A stretch of DNA of 64,000 nt from Hymenopus coronatus (GCA_030762935.1 CM060893.1:8724001-8788000), one strand, 5' to 3'. Counted from the stretch's first letter, positions 46,853-58,998 are shown. Numbers and translations are program-made. Notes: generated from the sequence alone by a model not told the origin.

Positions 46853-47456
46853 TGCACCACCCACCGCCAACTACCCTTTACATGGAACTTTTTTCGAAAA
46901 TTTTTATTTTCTCAAAAATGGCTCTAATGATTTTGATTAAAATATCATATATTAAAGATATTTACCTGACAAATAATATGTATATCTTGAATTTTCTGGA
47001 AACTGCCTCTGAAGACTACCTTATTCTGGATGAATTTTATGGAATTTTGCATAACTACTAAACCGTAAGAGATGGACAAAAACTTATCACACAAAAAACG
47101 TGGAACACGTAAAAATACACGATTTATGTTGTATACATTTTTTTCGTTGAGCGCATCGTTTTTGAGATATTCCTTGTTTTTTGTTTCAGCTTTGAAAAAG
47201 TTATACTTTTCTCATACAGGAATTTGTCAACTCCTGTCCATACAATCAAAGGAACTTCAGTGACATAGCAACCAGCTTTTGATTATCACTTTAACCTATG
47301 GTACTCCCTTATTTCGTTTCTACTTGCAAGGAAGCAAGTAATAAGACTATTTCTGCTAATTTTTTCTCAATTAGCATGGAGTAAATAGAAGCATAAGCTT
47401 TTTAATAATAATTTGTAGCAGAGATATAGAGAAAGTCATGGAACACATCAGATTTT
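46853..47456 (+). repeat. ~900-bp dispersed repeat, first of a tandem pair
   Basis: It runs from accgccaactaccctttaca to tggaacacatcagattttt and is followed directly by the next copy. Confidence 0.88.
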
Positions 47457-48290
47457 TCTTTTTACTTTCTCTACACATACTATATACATATAGTGTATAA
47501 AGAAGGTATTGCATTGCACCCAAAGATTTGATACTGAGATTTCACCGGAAATACATGTTTTGACTCTCCCTAAATCCAAAAAAAAAGTGTTTTAGAAAAA
47601 TATCTGTCAGTGTATGGGCAGCATTGCTTAAAAACGAAAAGTCTGTTAACCAAACTTGGTATTTAAGTTTAGTATCTTCCAAGGAATCGACACAAAGATT
47701 TTCAAAAAAAAAAAAAAAAAAAAAGACCTCCCACCCCAAACTACCCTTTACTTGGAAACACTTTTGAAAATTTTGTTTTTCTCAAAAATGGATCTAACAA
47801 CTTTGATTAAAACATTGTATATTAAAGATATTTACATTACAAATAAAACGCATATCTTGGAATACATCTTTATTCTGTATGAATTTTGCATAACTGGTAA
47901 ACTGTAAGAGATAGACAAAATGTACTACACAAATAATTTAGATCTTGTTAAAACACACAATTTTTTTTTTTCCCTTGAAGTTGACATTTTTGAGATATTC
48001 CTTGTTTTGGATTCGGTTTTAAAATACTTAAAACTTTTCTCATACGGAAATTTGTCAACTCCTGGTCGTGCAAAGAAACAGATTTCCATCACATGGCAAT
48101 CAGGTTTTAAAAAATTAGACTGTCGCTTTAGCCTAGTGTATTCCCTTTTTTCCCTTCTAATAAGGAAGCAAGTAATAAGACCATTTTGGCTAATAAATTA
48201 ACATGAAGTAAATAGAACAATAAGCTTTTTAACAATAATTTGTTACAGAGATCTAGAGAAAGTCATTTAAATGGAGCACATCAATTTTGT
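47457..48290 (+). repeat. ~900-bp dispersed repeat, second of a tandem pair
   Basis: It starts actttctctacacatactat and ends gatctagagaaagtcattta. It contains a run of about 21 A. Confidence 0.88.
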
Positions 48291-48592
48291 TCAGATATTT
48301 CACTACTGTTGTAAGCAAATGCTAACTGTTTGATATAAATGTAAAGTTTCCTTAAGATTTGTCCTTAAAGTGTGCAATACAAAATAAAAAATCATAAATT
48401 CCTACATTATATAAAGATGCATATTTAGTTTTAGAGTTTGTTGAATGTTTGATATTTATGTAGAGGATTGTTGTTATTTTTTGCTGACAAGGAAGAAATG
48501 GACAGGAAGTTTGAGGTGGGTTGACTAACAGCATGTGAATGAGTAGCCTGAGTGTTAATAGTAATTACTTACAAGACATTGATTGTTTGCAG

Positions 48593-48677
48593 GACCTCAC
48601 CAAGAAGTGGTCAGATGTGCGGCAGCTTGTTCCTCAGCGTGACCAAACATTGCAAGCTGAGCTACGCAAACAGCAGA
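48593..48677 (+). CDS. Actn: alpha-actinin exon: start of the repeat 3-4 linker region
   Basis: The acceptor is attgtttgcag and the donor is gtatcc, a weak donor match. It is 85 nt, phase 0 in and phase 1 out. It encodes DLTKKWSDVRQLVPQRDQTL then QAELRKQQ; the last base A joins AC of the next exon to make Asn. Confidence 0.95.
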
Positions 48678-48749
48678 GTATCCTTTTAGCAGTGCAGCTC
48701 AGAAACAAATTCATCTACTTATTTGCCAACTTTTACTTTATAAAATAAT

Positions 48750-49085
48750 ATAGCGAGTAAGACTGAAAAATTCAATGCTTTGGTTTTGAATTGAACCACA
48801 GATCTCCCAGTCTCTAGCCAGTTGCTCCACCATTGAGCTACCATGGTAGCATGCCAGCTTGGCATTAAATTTCTCAAATCAATACTATTTGACCATAATA
48901 GTTGGCTATACTATGCATCCTGGGACTTAAAGTACTTACAACATTGTAAGTTGCCATTGGAGTAAGTCATCTCAATATAATTTGAGATTACCTTGTGGTT
49001 TACTGGGAGATCCATGGTTCAAATACCAGCTATGACATTGAATTTTTCAGTTTGATTCTACCTATCCACTCCTGTCCTACACTCT
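48750..49085. repeat. fold-back repeat with tRNA-like arms (family D)
   Basis: It contains agactgaaaaattcaatgct, ccattgagctaccatgg and ttgaatttttcagtttgatt in opposed orientation. Confidence 0.8.
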
Positions 49086-49099
49086 ATGGCTTCACATAC

Positions 49100-49735
49100 C
49101 TAAACTTTATTCCCGGCGTGTTTCACCTTCCGTGGAAATCATCATCAAGGTGTTGACTAGGTGGAACTCTGGTGCTCCTTTGGATCTTTCTTCTCTGGGG
49201 TGGAAACATCTGGTAAAGGTTTTATAAGGCTTAATAGCGAGTTAACTTCTGGAGGAATGTCAAATTTCATAAGATAAGCGCTGAGGTTTATATAAATCGT
49301 TTTCCAGATATTTAATTTGGAAGTAAAAAGGACCGGCTTTAGCAGACGAGTCTTTTTCTGTGTTGTGATGGTCATTTCAAAAGTGTGCTACCATTGCAGA
49401 TATGTTGGTTTCTTTGTTCTTGATGTTACTGAAATGTTCCTTAAATCTAATGCTGATGTTCCTTTTGGTCTTGCCGATATATACTTTTTTGTAGTCAGAA
49501 AACAGTTTTATAAATGCCAGTCTTCTTTTTGGGGGGAATCAGTTGTAGGTTTCTTCAGGAGATTTCTGACACTGAATGTATTAATAGGTGCTAAGGTGAT
49601 GCCAAGTTTTTTGAAGACTTTTTGAAACTTGTGGGTTGTCAAGGAGTGATATGTGAATTTCTTGTATACTTCTTTGTCTTTGGAAGCTATCAATATCGTG
49701 ATTTGTTTTAATTGTTTTTGTTTCTTGAACTATTT
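49100..49735 (-). mobile_element. Penelope-like element remnant, frameshifted
   Basis: On the minus strand 49693-49508 encodes YKKFTYHSLTTHKFQKVF and KKLGITLAPINTFSVRNLL, matching the linker of the PLE at 46136. Further downstream come pieces of the GIY-YIG region in shifted frames (the YIG region is near 49478). It is broken by frameshifts and stops, so it is an older copy. A degenerate hammerhead-like motif lies past its 3' end. Confidence 0.75.
49110..49153 (-). ncRNA. hammerhead-ribozyme-like motif F (degenerate)
   Basis: On the minus strand the core is TTGATGA (49148-49142) with the extra T (49141). Next come a stem II of about 4-5 pairs (TTTCC with GGAAG, 49138-49127) and GAAA (49124-49121). 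The stem III segment ACACGC is not self-complementary, so the motif is probably decayed. Confidence 0.35.
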
Positions 49736-50047
49736 TATTTTCTTCCATAAAATGTGCCTTTTTATGACTTTATAACAAAGGAGGATTTTTTACTGTTTTG
49801 AAGGCAGATGTTCACCACAAACATGATAGAGCATTAAATTCTGTGCTCCTTGGCCCACTGTTTATGACTTATTACCTTCAGATTTTTAGGATCGCTTCAA
49901 GAATTAGCAATTCAACAATTTTTGCATAATGATTTTATTACGCTTAAGTAATACATCAACATATTTTTAGGCAGCTTTTTTTCTCCAAGAGAACAGCAAG
50001 AACTTTATCATTGACACCACCATAGGAATCATATTCTATGTCATTTA

Positions 50048-50298
50048 TATACCCAAGGTCGCGGGTTCAAACCCGACAGAGGACAATGGATTTTTTGGGG
50101 CGTAAAAGTCCTTGGCATGGTTTCCTTCAGAAGGGAAGTAAAGCTGTTGGTCCCACTGTAGATTTATGGCATGTAAAAGAAACTCGCGTAAAAGAGGCCT
50201 CTGAGCAAAATTAATCGGTCTTTTACGCCCAGTATAGAATAGGACGCTGACAGCCATAGTAGTTAAAGAACGTCCATAAATAAAACGCCATTTCCATT
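50048..50298 (+). repeat. tRNA-derived SINE, family A, 5'-truncated
   Basis: It begins at the box B region (gcgggttcaaacccgac) and runs to the standard tail. Confidence 0.85.
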
Positions 50299-50882
50299 TC
50301 ATAGTCTTTGTCACCTTTGTATTCATTATCATTGATGTCATCATCAGAGTTAATGTCTTCAAGAACTCAAAACATTAAACCTCAAGTAACTGTAATTCAC
50401 TTGTAAGTGATGTTCAGCTCTTTGTTAATGGTGCTAGGCTGTTGGTCTGACATTTTGGTACTCTTTAAAATGTATATTTAGCAAATATACATCTGCACAA
50501 AGCATGTACAATCTCCAGTTCAACACATACTGTTACTACTGATATATCATAAAACATTAAACAAAAACACTCCACAAGATAACTTCTGCTAGATGAAATT
50601 GTTGTTAGGCACTGCTTCACATTCAGAGTTGATTGAGTTTGCATAACTGATTTTCAAAATGTATTTGGTAGATACCTGACTTCAGTTTATATGGTACAGT
50701 ATTCTTAACTGTATTTTAACTTTGTTGTTCTCATTTTAGTTTCCGTTCTTGGTTATTGTAAGCCAGGCATTACTGGCAGGTAAAAGATCTTCGCCAGACA
50801 AAGTTATGGCATCCTGGAGTGTTAATAATATTAAATGTTTGTGTCATTGTGGAATGTATTGTTTCTTAACCACATCAAACAG

Positions 50883-50986
50883 ACAATGAGATGGTGCGTC
50901 GTCAATTTGCTGAGAAAGCAAACCAAGTGGGACCATGGATTGAGCGGCAAATGGACGCCGTCACAGCCATTGGAATGGGACTGCAG
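50883..50986 (+). CDS. Actn: alpha-actinin exon: spectrin repeat 4, first part
   Basis: The acceptor is acatcaaacag and the donor is gtaatt; 104 nt, phase 1 in and phase 0 out. It encodes (N)NEMVRRQFAEKANQVGPWI then ERQMDAVTAIGMGLQ. The pyrimidine tract is weak. The following 473-nt intron is mostly a hairpin-forming repeat. Confidence 0.96.
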
Positions 50987-51048
50987 GTAATTGCCAAATC
51001 AAGTATTTTCTTTTATATTCATCTTCATTGGCTTGAAGCATATGAACA

Positions 51049-51384
51049 TAATTAACTAACATTGATTCGACATAAATACTCTACTGCTTCACAAACCTTA
51101 TTTTCCTTTAGGACAATTTTTTCACCTTCCTTGAAGGCGTCATCAGCTACGGCTGATTGACGGGATTCTCGGAAACTTCTTGGTCTTGGCTACTGGTGGC
51201 ATCTGATGTTGATTCTTTTGAAACTCGTTGAATCAACAGCAACTAATTGTAATCAAGACCAAAATGTTTCCGAGAGTGCCACCATTCAGCCGTAACTGAG
51301 GAGGCAGGTGAAACAATTGTCCTAAAGGAAAACAGGTTTCTGCAGCATAAGAGAGTTTATGTCAAAACAATGTTAGTTAATTAT
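51049..51384. repeat. hairpin-forming repeat occupying most of a 473-nt intron
   Basis: The left arm (attaactaacattg...ttttcctttaggacaattttttcacc) and the right arm (ggtgaaacaattgtcctaaaggaaaac...caatgttagttaat) are inverse copies. Inner blocks gtttccgagag and ctctcggaaac type sequence also pair loosely. It lies between the exons ending at 50986 and starting at 51460. It could fold in the pre-mRNA. No coding content. Confidence 0.65.
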
Positions 51385-51459
51385 AATTGACCATGCTTCA
51401 CAGAGTGAGAATTCCAATAAATAATATATTATTGTGTCTATAAGTAACCACTGTTGTAG

Positions 51460-51587
51460 GGTTCACTGGAGGATCAGCTGCACAGGCTGAAGGAGTACGA
51501 GCAAGGTGTGTACGCCTACAAGCCACACATCGAGGAGCTTGAGAAGATTCATCAGGCTGTGCAGGAAGGCATGATCTTCGAGAACAG
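51460..51587 (+). CDS. Actn: alpha-actinin exon: spectrin repeat 4, middle
   Basis: The acceptor is cactgttgtag and the donor is gttagt; 128 nt, phase 0 in and phase 2 out. It encodes GSLEDQLHRLKEYEQGVYAY, then KPHIEELEKIHQAVQEGMIF and EN. The AG left at the end joins G of the next exon as Arg. Reading straight through the donor gives a short frame that ends in the intron. Confidence 0.97.
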
Positions 51588-51883
51588 GTTAGTGCCTCAC
51601 TCCATCACCCATCCAACCATCTCTTTTACCTGTGCTTTGGACACATCTCATTCAGTGGAGTTTATGGTTTGGAACTCGGAGAGCATTATGATCCAGTTGT
51701 CCCATTAAATTAAATTTGTGGCTTGAGGTGTAGACACCTATTGCTTCATTTACTGTTTTCTTCAACAGGACATGTTTCAAAAGTCATTGCTTTTATCTTC
51801 AGGATGGATGGGTGTTGTCTTCTCCACATCATTATGTGAGACAATGAATTGTAAAAGTTAAGAGAACATTTATCTCATTTCAG

Positions 51884-52007
51884 GTATACTCAGTTCACAA
51901 TGGAGACACTACGTGTTGGCTGGGAGCAGCTTCTCACTTCCATTAATCGCAATATCAATGAGGTGGAGAACCAGATCCTGACACGAGACTCAAAGGGCAT
52001 AACTCAG
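51884..52007 (+). CDS. Actn: alpha-actinin exon: end of spectrin repeat 4
   Basis: The acceptor is ctcatttcag and the donor is gtaaac; 124 nt, phase 2 in and phase 0 out. It encodes (R)[17 protein letters not shown], then [20 protein letters not shown] and GITQ, the strongly conserved end of the rod before the EF-hands. It is followed by the intron that carries the 58-bp minisatellite. Confidence 0.97.
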
Positions 52008-52564
52008 GTAAACAAACTTGACTACCTGACTAAATTAACTGGTACTATTGTTTTCATTCATTTTAATTTGTTTAGTAGTAATCAAGTACAAAGGCTGCCC
52101 TTTGGACTTGGGGCCATCCCCTTCTGCCTTTGAACAGCCCTCTACATAGTTTTAAAACAATTACAAGCTTGTATTTATGCCTTCCTTAGCATACATGGCT
52201 ACCTTTCAATTTGATCTCTATTTTGATTTCCCTTTCTTTACTTCACCTAATTCCAAAACTGCTTCTGTTCACTTATTACTCCTCTTTACTCTTAGAAGTC
52301 TTAAATTTCTCTTTGCTTTTAAATTCTCCTTTCCCTCTTCCTTTTGCTATCTCTACTATTTGTTTATCCCTTTCCACTTACTTCTCTTTCCGTTTCTTTC
52401 ACTGTATTTCACTTTTCCCACTTGCAATTTGTTTTGGTTTTTTCGCTTACACTCACTTCCCACCTATTTATGACTCTACTTTTTCTTTTGCCATGTCACC
52501 CAATACATCATGCTTGCCTCCTCATTATCCTTCCACTTCATGCATATTATAAGAACTTTTCCAC

Positions 52565-53050
52565 CTATTAGTGTTAATTTAATTGTTTTTTCACACAAGG
52601 TAAAGTTAGACTGAAAAATTCAGTGCCATAGCTGGGATTTAAACATGGATCTCCCGTTATCTACCTGGTTGCTCTACCACTGAGCTAACATGGCAACACT
52701 GGCATAGCATTAAATTCCTCAGCTGTGTCGCATGTTTTCTGGTAAACTACAAGGTAACCTCAAATTATTTTGAGATGACATGCTCCAATGTCAACTTGCC
52801 AATGTCGTAAGTACTTAAGACCAGTGTTTATAGTTAAGCCAACTATTATGATCAATTAGTGTTAATTTAATTGTTTTTCATACAAGCCGAGTGTAGAATA
52901 GGAGTTGAGTCAGTTGGGGAATTTAAATTCCATGCCAGTATGTTGCCATGGTAACTCAGTGGTAGAGCAACTAGCTAGAGACCAGGAGATCCGTATTTCA
53001 AATCCCGGCTATGGCACTGAATTTAGCAATCTGACTCTACCTTTCCAACT
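52565..53050. repeat. fold-back repeat with tRNA-like arms (family D)
   Basis: The left arm attgttttttcacacaagg...accactgagctaacatgg and the right arm gccatggtaactcagtggta...ctgactctacctttcc are inverse. It lies in the same intron as the minisatellite. Confidence 0.8.
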
Positions 53051-53333
53051 TTTCCACTATTTGCCCAAAATTTGTCTTTCCAAACTTATACTATGCTTAT
53101 CTTGACTTGTGTCTTTATCTTCCCATTTCATCATCTCATATTTAATGTTGTTCTCTCTTCTGTCCTTATTTTCTCTTGATTTTGATTTAGCTCCTTTGCA
53201 CTTGCACCTTACCCTGCCGACCTCTTAAGCTCCATGGACCCTGGACTTATTTGAGCATCATTTCACAGATTTCATTGATTGTCAAAGACTTTTAAGCTAA
53301 ATAAATAAATGTTGTCATCTGCTGAGGCCTGCA

Positions 53334-54725
53334 TTTTTGTTTGTTCCTGTCACATGTCATGGCACCATCCTGGAGCTTTGTTCTTGTCATCTTTTTGTTT
53401 GTTCCTGTCACATGTCATGGCACCATCCTGGAGCTTTGTTCTTGTCATCTTTTTGTTTGTTCCTGTCACATGTCATGGCACCATCCTGGAGCTTTGTTCT
53501 TGTCATCTTTTTGTTTGTTCCTGTCACATGTCATGGCACCATCCTGGAGCTTTGTTCTTGTCATCTTTTTGTTTGTTCCTGTCACATGTCATGGCACCAT
53601 CCTGGAGCTTTGTTCTTGTCATCTTTTTGTTTGTTCCTGTCACATGTCATGGCACCATCCTGGAGCTTTGTTCTTGTCATCTTTTTGTTTGTTCCTGTCA
53701 CATGTCATGGCACCATCCTGGAGCTTTGTTCTTGTCATCTTTTTGTTTGTTCCTGTCACATGTCATGGCACCATCCTGGAGCTTTGTTCTTGTCATCTTT
53801 TTGTTTGTTCCTGTCACATGTCATGGCACCATCCTGGAGCTTTGTTCTTGTCATCTTTTTGTTTGTTCCTGTCACATGTCATGGCACCATCCTGGAGCTT
53901 TGTTCTTGTCATCTTTTTGTTTGTTCCTGTCACATGTCATGGCACCATCCTGGAGCTTTGTTCTTGTCATCTTTTTGTTTGTTCCTGTCACATGTCATGG
54001 CACCATCCTGGAGCTTTGTTCTTGTCATCTTTTTGTTTGTTCCTGTCACATGTCATGGCACCATCCTGGAGCTTTGTTCTTGTCATCTTTTTGTTTGTTC
54101 CTGTCACATGTCATGGCACCATCCTGGAGCTTTGTTCTTGTCATCTTTTTGTTTGTTCCTGTCACATGTCATGGCACCATCCTGGAGCTTTGTTCTTGTC
54201 ATCTTTTTGTTTGTTCCTGTCACATGTCATGGCACCATCCTGGAGCTTTGTTCTTGTCATCTTTTTGTTTGTTCCTGTCACATGTCATGGCACCATCCTG
54301 GAGCTTTGTTCTTGTCATCTTTTTGTTTGTTCCTGTCACATGTCATGGCACCATCCTGGAGCTTTGTTCTTGTCATCTTTTTGTTTGTTCCTGTCACATG
54401 TCATGGCACCATCCTGGAGCTTTGTTCTTGTCATCTTTTTGTTTGTTCCTGTCACATGTCATGGCACCATCCTGGAGCTTTGTTCTTGTCATCTTTTTGT
54501 TTGTTCCTGTCACATGTCATGGCACCATCCTGGAGCTTTGTTCTTGTCATCTTTTTGTTTGTTCCTGTCACATGTCATGGCACCATCCTGGAGCTTTGTT
54601 CTTGTCATCTTTTTGTTTGTTCCTGTCACATGTCATGGCACCATCCTGGAGCTTTGTTCTTGTCATCTTTTTGTTTGTTCCTGTCACATGTCATGGCACC
54701 ATCCTGGAGCTTTGTTCTTGTCATC
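53334..54725 (+). repeat. minisatellite: 24 perfect tandem copies of a 58-bp unit
   Basis: The unit contains ttgttcctgtcacatgtcat followed by ggcaccatcctggagctttg. The span of 1392 bp is exactly 24 x 58. By eye every copy is identical. The unit has no stop in any of the three forward frames, and 58 = 3x19+1, so all three frames stay open for about 480 codons and encode the same cycling peptide; these are not genes. The array lies in the 52008-54841 intron and ends about 116 bp before the EF-hand exon. Confidence 0.97.
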
Positions 54726-54841
54726 TTTTCTATTCTCTGGTTCATTGCTTTTGTGCTTTTGCATATCCCTTTATTATTTTATGATCAGCCCATAATTTAA
54801 AGCTTTGAAAACTGGTACTAATGTAAGGTTTTCTCTTGCAG

Positions 54842-55126
54842 GAGCAACTGAATGAGTTCCGCAGCAGTTTCAACCACTTCGACAAGAACCGCACCGGCCG
54901 CTTGGCCCCAGAGGAGTTCAAGTCCTGCCTAGTGAGCTTGGGATACAGCATCGGCAAAGATCGCCAGGGTGAAATTGACTTCCAGCGCATTCTGGCAGTT
55001 GTTGATCCAAACTCAACAGGATACGTTCACTTTGACGCTTTCTTGGACTTTATGACACGTGAGACAACAGACACAGACACCGCCGAGCAAGTGATAGATT
55101 CCTTCCGCATCCTCGCTGGAGATAAG
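54842..55126 (+). CDS. Actn: alpha-actinin exon: EF-hands 1 and 2
   Basis: The acceptor is ttctcttgcag and the donor is gtaact; 285 nt (95 codons), phase 0 in and out. EF-hand 1 has the 12-residue loop [12 protein letters not shown]: Asp at position 1, Asn 3, Thr 5, Gly 6 and Glu 12, so calcium binding is plausible. EF-hand 2 has [12 protein letters not shown], with Ala where the bidentate Glu should be (position 12), so it probably does not bind calcium; a degenerate second hand is usual in this family. The exon ends RILAGDK. Whether an alternative EF-hand exon exists, as in vertebrate ACTN1, was checked by eye in the next intron and none was found. Confidence 0.97.
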
Positions 55127-55264
55127 GTAACTTCTAGTGCTTGCACAACACTTGTATGGGCATTCTTCTTAATGCCTATAGTCATTGTAATATCTCTACT
55201 TACAAGAGTCCATTGCCACATTTATGTTATAGATTGAGAGTGTTTTTCCTTTTTTATTTTTTTT

Positions 55265-55326
55265 ATTTTTAATGAAAGTAGATTAAAAAACAAATCTGTG
55301 GCTTGGCTTTCTCTCTCATAGGCGAG
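55265..55326. repeat. partial copy of the 25735-26131 element
   Basis: It shares atgaaagtagatta...cttggctttctctctcatagg with the left arm of the element at 25735. Confidence 0.5.
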
Positions 55327-55444
55327 AACATTATTTGCAAATTAGAATGCTTCTCTAATAATATTTAATATCTTGTACATAGGATGATTCAAAAATACTT
55401 TTACAAACAAATGTAAAAAGAAGCGAGTAACAGTGCAGTAATAA

Positions 55445-55925
55445 CACAAATATTAATATAAAAATAATAGCTGCAACAAATCTGCACTTATCTTTTGGAA
55501 TCCTTGGACTAGTTTCGCAATAAATCTATTGCATTATCAACATTAATTTCCTTTTGGTCTGGTTTTTGATGCTGTTTATTTACACTGTTATGGTTACTGC
55601 TACTAGGTGAATTGTGTACTAATGCATTGCTAACTACTGGAATAATACTTTAAAAAAAAAAATCTACTATAAAAATCATGCAATGAATTTTGATATACCT
55701 CCAATTGACTCTCTCACCAAATTTGTTTTGATTCCAGTAGTTAGCAATGCATTAGTACACAATCCGCCTAGTAGCAGTAACCATAACAGTGTAAATAAAC
55801 AACATCAAAAACCACACCAAAAGGAAATTAATGTTGATAATGCAATAGATTTATTGCAAAACTAGTCCAAGGATTCCAAAAGATAAGTAAAGATTTGTTA
55901 CAACTATTATTTTTATATTAATATT
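55445..55925. repeat. long hairpin: two ~200-bp inverted arms with ~80-bp loop
   Basis: The left arm (about 55445-55645) and right arm (about 55727-55925) are near-perfect inverse copies, with ends acaaatattaatataaaaat and its complement and inner ends gctaactactggaata and its complement. The right arm is open for 60 codons on the + strand (55683-55865), but both arms share that sequence, so the frame is probably incidental. It lies in the last intron visible. Confidence 0.8.
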
Positions 55926-56829
55926 ATACTTTTACAAAGTTTGGAAACAGGTTTCTTACATCAAAACAAGAAAAACTAATCATATAAATGGTCATATAAA
56001 ACCTTTCGTTCTTGATTTATTGAGGTTCAAAATGCTATTAATCAAAACTTTTTAAAGTGACAATTTATTGTATTTTTGATGTCAGCTTGTTAGGTGTTCC
56101 ACACAAACACTAATTACAGCAAATGATCCAAATCTGTTCCCTTGTGTCTGGACAAGATTGTGCTCATCGAAGCATGGAATGTCAAATACTCCCAGTCAGT
56201 GTCATATGATTTCATAGGCTTAGGCAATACATACATTAAAGGTTTGTTCATCCAGGATGTCTGCTGCATAAACCAATGGTTTAAGGTGCCCTCAAAAGAT
56301 AAAAATCCAAAGGATTGAGGCCAGGGAACGTGCGGGCCATAAAACCGGTCACCTCTACCTATCCATTTGTCATGCTAGAGCAGCATGCATAAACCACATG
56401 CTTCTTCTTATTTGCAGAGGCACATTTTCTAAAAAGTCTGGGAGAGTGTCGCAAATGTCCCTGTATACAGCACTTGTAAGGCGTGCTGGGGGAATATATT
56501 ACACATCTGATAAATAATAAATGTTAACAAGCAGCCAAGGCCAACTCTGCAGGGTAAAATGGGTTAAAGCTTTCTATGAATGAGTGCATAAATAAGTGAA
56601 GTTATTAGGTTGGACCCGCAAAGCTGTTGAAGGTGACTTTCATTAAAATATTGATAATGAGAAAATGAAGCGTTTTAGACCATATGTTTATATGAACCTA
56701 TTTTCTTGTTTTGATGTCAGGAATGCATCTCGAAACATTGTAAAAGTATTTTCTTTTAATCCCCCTGTTTATTGGTATTTAAACTGCATTAAATAAGAGA
56801 ACTTAAAAAGCTGTGCAATTTTTTCTTAT
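55926..56829. other. intron sequence, nothing recognised
   Basis: No frame or repeat family identified; gtgctgggggaatatattac and neighbouring text look like decayed transposon but cannot be assigned. Confidence 0.45.
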
Positions 56830-57682
56830 CTTCAGTTTTTACTTTCTCTATACGTGCTATGTACACAGTGTATAGAGAAGGTATTGTAATGCACCCAAAA
56901 ATTTGATACTGAGATCGGAAATACATGTTTTGAGACCTCCTGAATCCAAAAAAAGAATTTTTAGAAAAATGTCCATATGTGTGTCTGTGGGCAGCATAGT
57001 TCAAAAACGAAAAGTCCGTTAAAAACCAAACTTGGTATTTAGGTTTGGTATCTTCCAAGGATGCGACACAATTTTCAAGAAAATCCCCCCACTCCCAACT
57101 ACCCTTTACAAGGAACTTTTTTTCGAAAATTTTGATTTTCTAAAAAATGGCTCTTAACGATTTTGATTAAAATATCATATATTAAAGATATTTGCCTAAC
57201 AAATAAAGTGTATATCTTGAATTTTCTGGGAATAGCCTCTGAAGACTACTTTATTCTGGATGAATTTTGCATAACTACTTAACCATAAGAGATGGACAAA
57301 AACTTAACACACAAAAAATGTAGAGCACGTTAAAACACACAGTTTATGTTATATACATTTTTTTCGTGGAGTTGGTCATTTTTGAGATATTCTGTTTTTG
57401 GTTTCAGCTTTGAAAAACTACTTTTCTGACACAGGAATTTATTTGTCAGTTCGTGTCCATACAAACAAACAAACTTCAGTCACATAGCAACCAGCTTTTG
57501 GCTTTCACTTTAACCTATGGTACTTCCTTATTTCGCTTCTACTTATAATAAAGCAAGAAATAAGACTATTTCTGCTCATTTTTCTCGATTACCATGAAAT
57601 AAATAAAAGAATAAGCTTATTAACAATAATTTGTTACAGAGATATAGAGAAAGTCGTGTGAATGGAACACATCAGATTTTTT
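56830..57682 (+). repeat. ~900-bp dispersed repeat, full copy
   Basis: It starts tttactttctctatacgtgc and ends gtgaatggaacacatcagattt, then a short TC run. Confidence 0.9.
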
Positions 57683-58139
57683 TTTTCTCTCTCTCTCTCT
57701 CTTTCTTTCTTCTGAAATGCACTTAATGCTGGTTTTGTCTTTGCAACATGAAATCTTGGGTGTAAGTTATCATTGATGATGATGCCACCTGAGTGGCTTG
57801 ATTTGACGCCTCACTTAGGCTCTTGAAGTCCTTTGTCCTCATGAGCTGGGCCTCAGTCAAGTCTAATGGTGCCGATAAATGAGAGCAGCTCCCTGATGTC
57901 TGCTCTAAAAGGAGCCCAGTGTGAAAACAAATGTCCCTCATTCACATAAGGTATGCTTAGAGATCTCAAAGTTCATTCTGCATAATGGTCCTCAGTAAGC
58001 ACCATTAGGCATAGATGTCTCCTCAGAGTGCAGAGATACTTGTAACCTGGGGGCAAATGTCATTATCAGCGCCTGGCAGAGCAGTAAACAGCTGATTATT
58101 GAGAGGAAGACAGAACTAAAGTCAGTCTGCAACTTAAAT

Positions 58140-58998
58140 TTTTAATTTTTACTTTCTCTTCACGTACTATGTACATCATGCGCACAGAAAGTATTGCATT
58201 CCACCCAAAAATTTGATACCAAGATTTCAGTTTTGAGTTCCCCTGAGTTAAAAAAAAACATTTTTATGAAAAGGTCCGTGTGTGTATGTTTGTGTCTTTG
58301 GACAACATAGCTCAATAACTAAAAGATCATTTATTAACTTCCAAGGATGTGACAAGAAAATTTTCAACAAAATCTCCATACCCCAAACTACCCTTTACAT
58401 GGTAAAACTTCTGAAAATTTTGTTTTTCTCAAAAATGGATGTAACATTTTTTTATTAAAATACCATATATTATACATATTTATATCACAAATAAAATGTA
58501 TATATTGAATTTTCCTGGAATAGCTTCTGAAGACCTGTTCGTCTGGATAATTTTTTCTAAATTTTGCATAACCAGTAAACCGTAAGAAATAAGACAAAAA
58601 CTTACCGCATAAAAAATGTAGATCTCATTAATACACACAATTTATGTCATATGCATTTTTGTTTTAAAGTTGGCCATTTCCAAGATATTCTGTGTTATTG
58701 GTTTCAATTTTAAAATGCTTAAATTTTTGTCAGATAGGAAGCGTCCATTTTTCTTTTGGTCTGCTTCTGACCAAGCCAATTTCTATGACAATTGCATAAC
58801 AATAGCCTTTAAAACATTTGATTATTGCTTTGGCATAGCACATTCCTTTAGTTTCCTTCTACTTATAAGGAACTAAGTAATAAGTAGGTTCTGCTAATAC
58901 TTATCTAGATTAGCATTGTTTGGAAAGAAGAATTATCCTGCATAAGAAGTTTGTTTGTTGAAGTTAGAGAAAGTTATGCGAGTGTAACACATCAGATT
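58140..58998 (+). repeat. ~900-bp dispersed repeat, full copy, head-to-tail with the next
   Basis: It starts tttttactttctcttcacgt and ends gtgtaacacatcagattttt. Confidence 0.9.

Noticed and set aside
53309..54800. Three overlapping ~485-codon forward open frames
   Set aside because: They are translations of the 58-bp tandem repeat in each frame; the unit lacks stops in all frames and there is no coding bias.
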